NCBI GenBank assembly: GCA_004154925.1
Contig: QJNS01000011.1
Span: forward strand, 541,432-605,431
DNA: 64,000 nt
From: Monosporascus cannonballus
Lineage: Eukaryota; Ascomycota; Sordariomycetes; Xylariales
Direction of reading: 5' to 3'
The notes beneath the pieces are model-generated. The model did not search any database, was not told the DNA's origin, and saw only the letters and a program-made list of their open reading frames with translations. Shown here piece after piece: positions 58,100 to 64,000 of this stretch. Made by a program: the position numbers and the translations under genes. Position 1 is the stretch's first letter. Each line of letters opens with the position of its first letter.

Positions 58100-61000
58100 C
58101 TTTAAACGCGACGATAGGAGCTATTAATAACCTTACTACTTTGGAAATACGGATTAGAACGTGTTAGTATATTACAATGATAGATTGCGAAGCCCTGAGC
58201 GGAAATTACATTGTATCGAATAAAGTCAATAAGTTTAAATTGTTGTAGAAATAAAAGTTAAAACCTTATATAGCGACGAATGTCGAAAGTTAGGAATTCG
58301 CCCACGATAACGAGAAAATTATATGCGAAATTAATCACTTCGAGATTTTTATTAAGAACGATACCAAAGTATCAATTTCGATATCGTTTTACTTGGGAAT
58401 TACGATATAATCTTAGAAAGTCTATGGATGTACAAATATAAGGCTTTAATTAATAAAAGAATTAGTTAAATACGATTTGTTTTATACTTTATTAGCAAAT
58501 AAGAAAGAGAAAAGAAATTAAGATCTTAATATTCGATCGAAAATGGCCACGAGTGTAGATATAATAATACGACAGAAACCTTACCACTCAAAGAGACAAA
58601 ATATAAAAAAAATAAGTATCAAAGAAAAATACGACGTATTATTATTACTATTAAAGCGAAATTAAAGTAATTAAATAATGATTTAAAATAATAGCTCCAA
58701 AATAAGAAGATTTAACCAATATATTACTAGAATACTATAGATACGAATAGTTTTTTAAAAATAAACTTAATACGAAATTACCAAAACATAGCGAATAGAA
58801 TTATAAAATAATTTTTAAAAAAAAGAATCTTTAACGAAATTTTACCCCATTTACAACCTTAACGAAAACGAATTACGCGTTTTTAAAAAATATCTAAAAG
58901 ATCGGTTATAAAAGGGATGGATTCGACCTTCGAAATTACTAATAGGTTACCTAATATTTTTTGTACCTAAGAAAAATAAAAAGTTACGATTTATAATTAA
59001 TCATCGATAACTAACCGATATCATTATTAAAAACCGAATATTATTACCCTTAATTACGGAAATAAAAAACCGATTTTACAGAGCCAAATAATTTATAATA
59101 TTCGATCTTAAAGATGGGTATAACCTTATCAAAATTAAAAAAAGATACGAATAGAAAATAGCCTTTAAGATGAAATACGGATTATTTGAATACTTGGTTA
59201 CATTAATAGGACTTACGAACGTACTAATAATTTTCTAACGGATGGTTAATTACGTGTTATGAAAATATCTCGATATTTTTATCGTATACTATTTCGATAA
59301 TATTTTTATTTTCTTAAAAACGAAAAAGGCATATGCAAAATACATTGAGAAAGTTCTGTAAGCTTTATAAAATGCAAGCTTACTTATTAATGCAAAAAAG
59401 AATTAATTTTACGTATAAAAAATAAAATATTTGGTATATATTATTATTTCCGGAGATATTAAAATAAATCTTAAGAAAATTATTACAGTTATAAAGTAGC
59501 AGATACCAACCATAATTAAGAAGGTACAAGTATTCCTTAGATTCGCCAATTATTATAGAAAGTTTATTTGGAACTTTTGCAGGATAATTATACCTTTAAT
59601 TAATCTTACGAAAAAAAACCGTTCAAATAAACGTCCGAAATAAAAAAGGGGTTTTAGAATATTAAAAATGCAAATATTAGCGAACTAATATTTATTATAT
59701 ATAATCTAATATGCTCCGTTAAGTTAAAAACCGATATTTCAGATTATATATTAAACGTAATAATCGGATAACGAAATAATTAAAATAAATTGTACCTTAT
59801 CATAATGTCTTAATATAAATTAAAAGAAATCGAACTTAATTATGGCATTCCGAAAGTTTAAACATTTCTTAAAGGGAAATTTGTATTAGGTTAAAGTTTA
59901 TACGGATTATTAAAATTTTATCCGATTTATTACGACCAGAGAATTTATAAGACGATAATTTTGCTATGCGAAAAAATTGGCGAATTTCGATTTCATTATT
60001 ATTTATAAAAAAAGCTTAAAAAACGGTAAAGCCAATACTTTAAGCAAGCAACCAAATTTCGAAAAGAAATTGGTCGAAGTTAGTTATATAATTTTTGAAA
60101 TTACTACAGAAGGATATTTACGTTCGCAATAAATTACCATAATTCGGGCAGTACCTTTTAATATATATTAGAAAATCCAATAGTATAACAATAGTTTCCT
60201 AGAAAACTAAAAAACGGATATGATATAAGTTTTAAAAAAAATACCAGCAAGGTTTAGTACGATATATATACGAATATTAATTACCTAAATATTTAGAGAT
60301 TACAAAACCTTAGAACGATTTCGATATATATATTCCTTTTTTTAAAATAAAATTAATCGTATAGAATATTATACGGTAATGTGATATTTACGCCAAAATA
60401 AAAGCTCGACGTCATAAGCTATATAGAAAATTATAACTATTACCAATCGCAAAAAGACCATAATATTTAATTATATTCGACTGTATTACCAAATTTCCTA
60501 TATCAAAAAATCCAATTACAAAAATATATTCTGATAGCATTTTCGTAATCGTCGATCGATTTATACAATTTTCTTATTTTTTACCATATCATAAAAATAC
60601 GGACGACAAATAAATAACATATATTTTTTTAAAATACATTTTCAATATATACGGATTATTAATAAAAATTATTTCAAATACAAAATCAATATTTATATTT
60701 AAATTTTGCCAAAACTTAATAAAATAAATCAGCTGAAATCACAAGTTATCTAACGTATTTAAACCTTAAATAAATAAATTAAAAAAACGAACAAATTAAA
60801 TATTAAAAGTTTACTTTCGATATTATATTGATTACGCATAAACTAATTAGGTACACAAATTACTTATTACTTAATTAACCTATAATACCAAGTATTACCA
60901 AAATATTAAAACAATACTTACGAACGTAAACTTTGGTTTTATACTAGATATTTATAGAAAAATACGTAACGACGGTTTAATTAATATTAAAATCATTTTA

Positions 61001-61510
61001 TATCAAAATAATTACAATAATAATATTAAAAAATAAAAACAAAACTTAAAATCGTACGTAGTTAAATAAATAAATATTATAACCAGAAAGGATTAAAAAT
61101 ATTAACTTTTAAAAAAAGAAAAATAATTTTCCTTATTATAAAAAAAATTCAAATTATATAACCTAGCAGAAAATGCGATTTTAAATATATCGGTTTATAT
61201 AAAATCGCCAAAAAATCTTAAAAAATAATTACTAATTAAGATTTTTACCAAAAGTGAAATTTTATCTGATTTTTTACGTTCAAATATTTAAATTATTAAA
61301 AATATAATTAAAATATATACGGTATAAAATAATATAAAAGTAAAAAATAAAGAGGCATATAAAATAGAAAAAATCCTTAATATACGAAAACAAAACGGAT
61401 TTACCCAATACCTAATTAAGTAAAAAAGGCACCCGGATTCCGAAAACAACTGAAAACCTGCCAAAAATCTTATTGGCGCCTAACGCCTGCTGAAAGATTT
61501 TTACCAATAA
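58100..61510 (+). pseudogene. pol: Element E pol: protease-RT-RNase H-integrase-chromodomain
   Basis: Protease active site near 58183 reads D-C-E-A, probably from D-C-G-A, followed by LSGNYIVSNKVNKF. RT 58950-59640: IFFVPKKNKKLRF, FDLKDGYNLIKIKK, the catalytic motif at 59290-59301 is Y-F-D-N (second Asp to Asn), then YRKFIWNFCRIIIPLINL. RNase H about 59680-60060 (LNYGIPKV, KVYTDY, IIYKKSLKNGKANTLSKQP). Integrase about 60060-61200, ending DFKYIGLYKIAKKS-like. Chromodomain 61362-61510: KIEKILNIRKQNGFTQYLIK, KRHPDSENN-stop-KPAKNLIGA, ending RLLKDFYQ and TAA at 61508. Damage is almost all of RIP type. Confidence 0.8.
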
Positions 61511-62380
61511 CGACGGAACTACTAGAAATAATCGCATCCCAATTAGCGTTTTTAACGGACCAATCGGTATCACCGATACCAAACCAGTCTACGGGACCAG
61601 TGGAAGAAACCAATACGGCCATAGAAGCCTCGGCGATGGCCTGCTCCTAACGTTTTTATTCCTCCAGCTCCTCGAACAATTATAATTCCCGTTATACTAT
61701 TTTTATTTTTTTAAACGAAAAAAATTTTTGTTTCCGAAAACGAATTAAACGGGTAATAACCTTATTTATCTCTTACTAATAACGCTTTTACAATTCTAAA
61801 AAACGCTTTTTTACAACAACCTTTTTTTGTTCTAAATGTTGATTTTCGGCGTAAATATTTTCTAAAAAAAAAAAGGAATACCGGTTCTTGTGACGAGCTA
61901 GAGGGTTTAACTAACTATTAAACCTTGGTCGTACGGGTTTATGTTGGCAGGAGTATCGTGGAAATCTGAGCAATAGATACAGTAACGTGTCACGTTTCGT
62001 AATACCAAGCGTGCCTTGGGTAACGATGTTGTATTGCAAGCTGGTACTATCTAGACTATGGAAACAATGAGCGTATATATCCTTCTCCTGTTAGCTGGAT
62101 CACCACTAGTAAGTTGGTGATCCGGCTCACTGGCTCACCACCAGTGAGTTGGTGATCCATCACGTGACCTGCCCTACCACGCACTTATGGTTGGGTTATG
62201 TCAGACCGTTTCTGAAGACCGTGGCGCGTTGGGCCATGACAGTCCTATTATAAGGATATTTACGTTTAACGTAAATTTTATATTTAAAAACGTTTTTTAT
62301 TATTTCGCATTTTAAACCCTTAAAAAATATAAAATATACGGCATAACTTCAAAACTAAAATCGTCAAAAATAAAAAGCAG
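61470..62380 (-). pseudogene. Antisense coiled-coil ORF of element E, split by a solo LTR
   Basis: Minus strand. The N-terminal part lies at 62380-62242 (a frame starting MPYILYFLRV), then a 353-bp solo LTR interrupts, then 61888-61470. Readable C-terminal parts: NQHLEQKKVVVKKRFLEL and RLIRFRKQKFFSF (helix-like, charged), LFEELEE, AIAEASMAVLVSSTGPVDWF, GIGDTDWSVKNANWDAII. Stop at 61470-61472, inside the pol tail (pol stop 61510): tail-to-tail overlap of about 41 bases. The cysteine cluster cannot be verified because of frame changes. The D-W-x-x-x...N-W-D tail resembles the DWNAEGLDL tail of F. Confidence 0.7.
61889..62241 (-). repeat. Solo family I LTR, nearly free of RIP
   Basis: 353 bp, tgtgacgagctagaggg...gggccatgaca on the plus strand, with no internal element. 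Flanked by gttct (61884-61888) and gtcct (62242-62246), a 5-bp duplication with one C/T difference. Its U3 carries two 35-bp units, the first forming the perfect inverted repeat ggatcacca/tggtgatcc (62097-62123). It is markedly GC-richer than the surrounding element E, so it is the best available reference for the unmutated LTR of subtype A. Confidence 0.9.
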
Positions 62381-62802
62381 TGTTACAAGAATAAGGGTTC
62401 TTGTCTTGGAAGGACCTACTTTTGAGGCCTAGTACGAGGTTGCCTCGGTTAAATATCGTCCAAGAGAATTTTGGCCTTTTTGAAAATGATTTAAGTAATT
62501 TGGGTAATCTGGAACAGATTATATAAATTTAATAAATTTACAACATACTTATTTTAGGAATTAGGATATATAATAAATTAATTTTTTATATAAATAATAC
62601 TTACTTAATTTCGCTTTTTAGTTATTAATTTAAATTTTTAATCCAAAAGTAATTATACTGTTTTTTGATTAAAAAAAAGGTTTTTAAGTCTTTTTAACGG
62701 ATAAATTATTAAATTATTTTTCGCTTTATTATTATTTGCAAATCAAAATTTTATTCGGATATTATTTATATTTCTAAGTAAATATATAATAAGTTCGTTA
62801 TA
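62381..62802 (+). repeat. Element G 5' LTR
   Basis: 422 bp, tgttacaagaataagggtt...gttcgttata, colinear with F's 420-bp LTR. The first ~150 bases are little altered (gaggcctagtacgagg) and the rest strongly so. The TATATAA box is kept at 62567-62573. The next bases (ttttaataat) match those after F's LTR. Confidence 0.88.
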
Positions 62803-63099
62803 TTTTAATAATTTTTTAATTAATAGCCGACAAATAATTTAATGCTTAATAAAGATATAAATTTTTCTAAAGTTAATGTAAATAATAATATAAAATAACG
62901 TTTAGAAAATAAATAATATATCCGATTTCCGTTATTAGTTAGTAAAATATTATTAACAAAATTTAATAATTTACCTTTTATTAAAAAGGTTTTTTAATTA
63001 ATTAATAATATAATACCTTTTATTATTTAATTTTAAAAAGATTTTTTTAGCCGTAATAATAACCGTCCCCGATTTTTTAAGATATAATTAAGGTTTAGG

Positions 63100-64000
63100 A
63101 AAAAAACCGGAACGGGAAAAAGTTAAAGAAAAAAAGAAAAATATAGGGCAGGAAACCAGAAAAAAAAACTCACTGCGAAAGAAAAGTTAAGCGCCTTAAC
63201 GGCAGAAGTTTAAACCCTAAAAGAAAAAAATGTTCGGCTTATTAAGGGAAAAAAACCAGTTTTCTCCTAGTTTAATTCGGCCAAAGGGCGAAACTAAAAG
63301 GTTGGTTATTAATTTTCTTTAATAGATCCAGGACGAAAAACATTAATTCTATTATTATTCGGTATAAATTAAATACGAAAAGGAATTATTTTATTTCAAA
63401 TTATTACGGAATGCCAAATATTAAAAGTTATAAGTTAATTTTATTTAAACCTTATAACGGATTAAAATTTTTTAACGGATTTTTAATTTAGGCTAAATTT
63501 TATCTTAAATTTTATAAAATTTTTTATTAAAAAATATCAAAAAGTAATAATTATTTTATAATTATTTATCGGAAAAATCCGTAATTAATTTGAATCCATT
63601 TTAACGGATTACCTTAAAAAATATTTAAAAAAAGTTTTCGGATTTTATTAATTATATTTTTAACAATTATAAGAATTTCGAAAAAAAAATATACGCCTTA
63701 TTCGGAAATCCTAATAAGGAATAGGACGTAATTAAGCAGTTTTATCTTTTTTACCAAATTAAATCAACCGTTAAATATATAATTAAATTTAACCGCCTGG
63801 CCGTTATTTTAAACCTGTTAGAAAACGTATTATTTTACCTTTATTATAATAATTTAAAGCTTTTAATTAAGGACGAAATATATAAGGAACCAAAGGATGA
63901 ATTTTTTGCAAAATATACAAATAAAGTTATTATCGCCGACCGACGCATTTTTAATTAGTACCTTAAAAAGAAAAGGACCGGCAAACGAGATAACAATAAG
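63100..64000 (+). pseudogene. gag: Element G gag, partial at window edge
   Basis: From about 63411 one frame reads MPNIKSYKLILFKPYNG, then AKFYLKFYKIFY, the RIP-altered counterpart of F's capsid domain (MPDVKSYKLIPPKPYNG). Upstream of it are Lys/Glu-rich stretches like F's gag N terminus. Colinear with F to the window end (close to F 20610), before the zinc knuckle. Dense TAA/TAG stops. Confidence 0.75.

Larger units (their letters stand above)
55619..62380 (+). mobile_element. Element E: family I gypsy element, 3' LTR missing
   Basis: 5' LTR, gag, pol with chromodomain and antisense ORF on the plus strand. It is inserted in the LTR of X, contains a solo LTR (61889-62241) inside its antisense ORF, and is cut at 62380 by element G before its own 3' LTR appears. 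Heavily RIP-altered except for the first ~210 bases of the LTR. Confidence 0.85.
62381..64000 (+). mobile_element. Element G: family II gypsy element, 5' end only
   Basis: LTR and part of gag, running off the window. Same family and orientation as F but much more RIP-altered. It is inserted in the tail of E, directly after agcag (62376-62380), which would be its target duplication if the same bases follow its right LTR beyond the window. Confidence 0.85.

Noticed and set aside
1..64000. Centromere, CRISPR array, prokaryotic operon or biosynthetic cluster
   Set aside because: AT-richness and repeats are fully explained by RIP-altered retroelements; no array of spaced direct repeats, ribosome-binding sites or intact enzyme genes is present. 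A centromere is possible but nothing in the sequence shows it.

Overview
The window is a 64 kb block of very AT-rich, gene-free DNA made almost entirely of nested, decayed LTR retrotransposons. It looks like a filamentous ascomycete (Pezizomycotina). The elements are fungal chromodomain-bearing Ty3/gypsy types. Wherever two copies can be compared, the differences are overwhelmingly C-to-T at CpA and G-to-A at TpG, while CpG is kept. That is the signature of repeat-induced point mutation (RIP). Nearly all in-frame stops are TAA or TAG at former Gln or Trp codons, and many Cys codons have become Tyr. I found no intact cellular gene, tRNA, rRNA or CRISPR array. The species cannot be named from this sequence.

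I use these labels. Family I: LTR starts TGTCATG or TGTTATG and ends GTCACA; copies A, B, D, D2, E, probably L and X, plus a solo LTR. Family II: 420-bp LTR, TGTTACAGGAACC...TTCGTTACA; copies F and G. Family III: LTR of about 207 bp; copies C and C2. Family IV: small element H, 165-bp LTRs. Family V: K, a different gypsy lineage.

Layout. 1-1059: a family I LTR end and unresolved DNA. 1060-14400: old minus-strand element B, split by the later full-length minus-strand element A (4759-11617). 14401-17640: plus-strand remnant L. 17641-18968: unresolved. 18969-26253: F, full length, 420-bp LTRs, TSD AATAT, the least mutated copy. 26309-27821: H, 1.5 kb, TSD ATAAC. 27822-30121: unidentified decayed reading frames. 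30122-37537: C, full length. 38105-44924: D, full length, minus strand, TSD TTCAG, inserted in the flank of K (44930-48781). 48782-52015: 5' half of D2, cut by 3'-half element C2 (52016-54128, minus). 54129-55618: LTR and pol-tail remnants (X). 55619-62380: E, holding a nearly unmutated solo LTR (61889-62241). 62381-64000: G, running off the window.

Gene plan. Each autonomous element had gag, then protease-RT-RNase H-integrase-chromodomain. Two extra-gene designs stand out. Families I and II carry a gene on the opposite strand, starting just inside the 3' LTR and meeting the pol tail end-to-end. It encodes a cysteine cluster followed by a probable coiled coil; in A and D the spacing is CX2CX6CX8CX2CX6C, as in fungal Zn(II)2Cys6 domains. 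Family III instead has a sense-strand third ORF of about 440 codons after the chromodomain, legible in the same frame in two diverged copies. I do not recognise its product.
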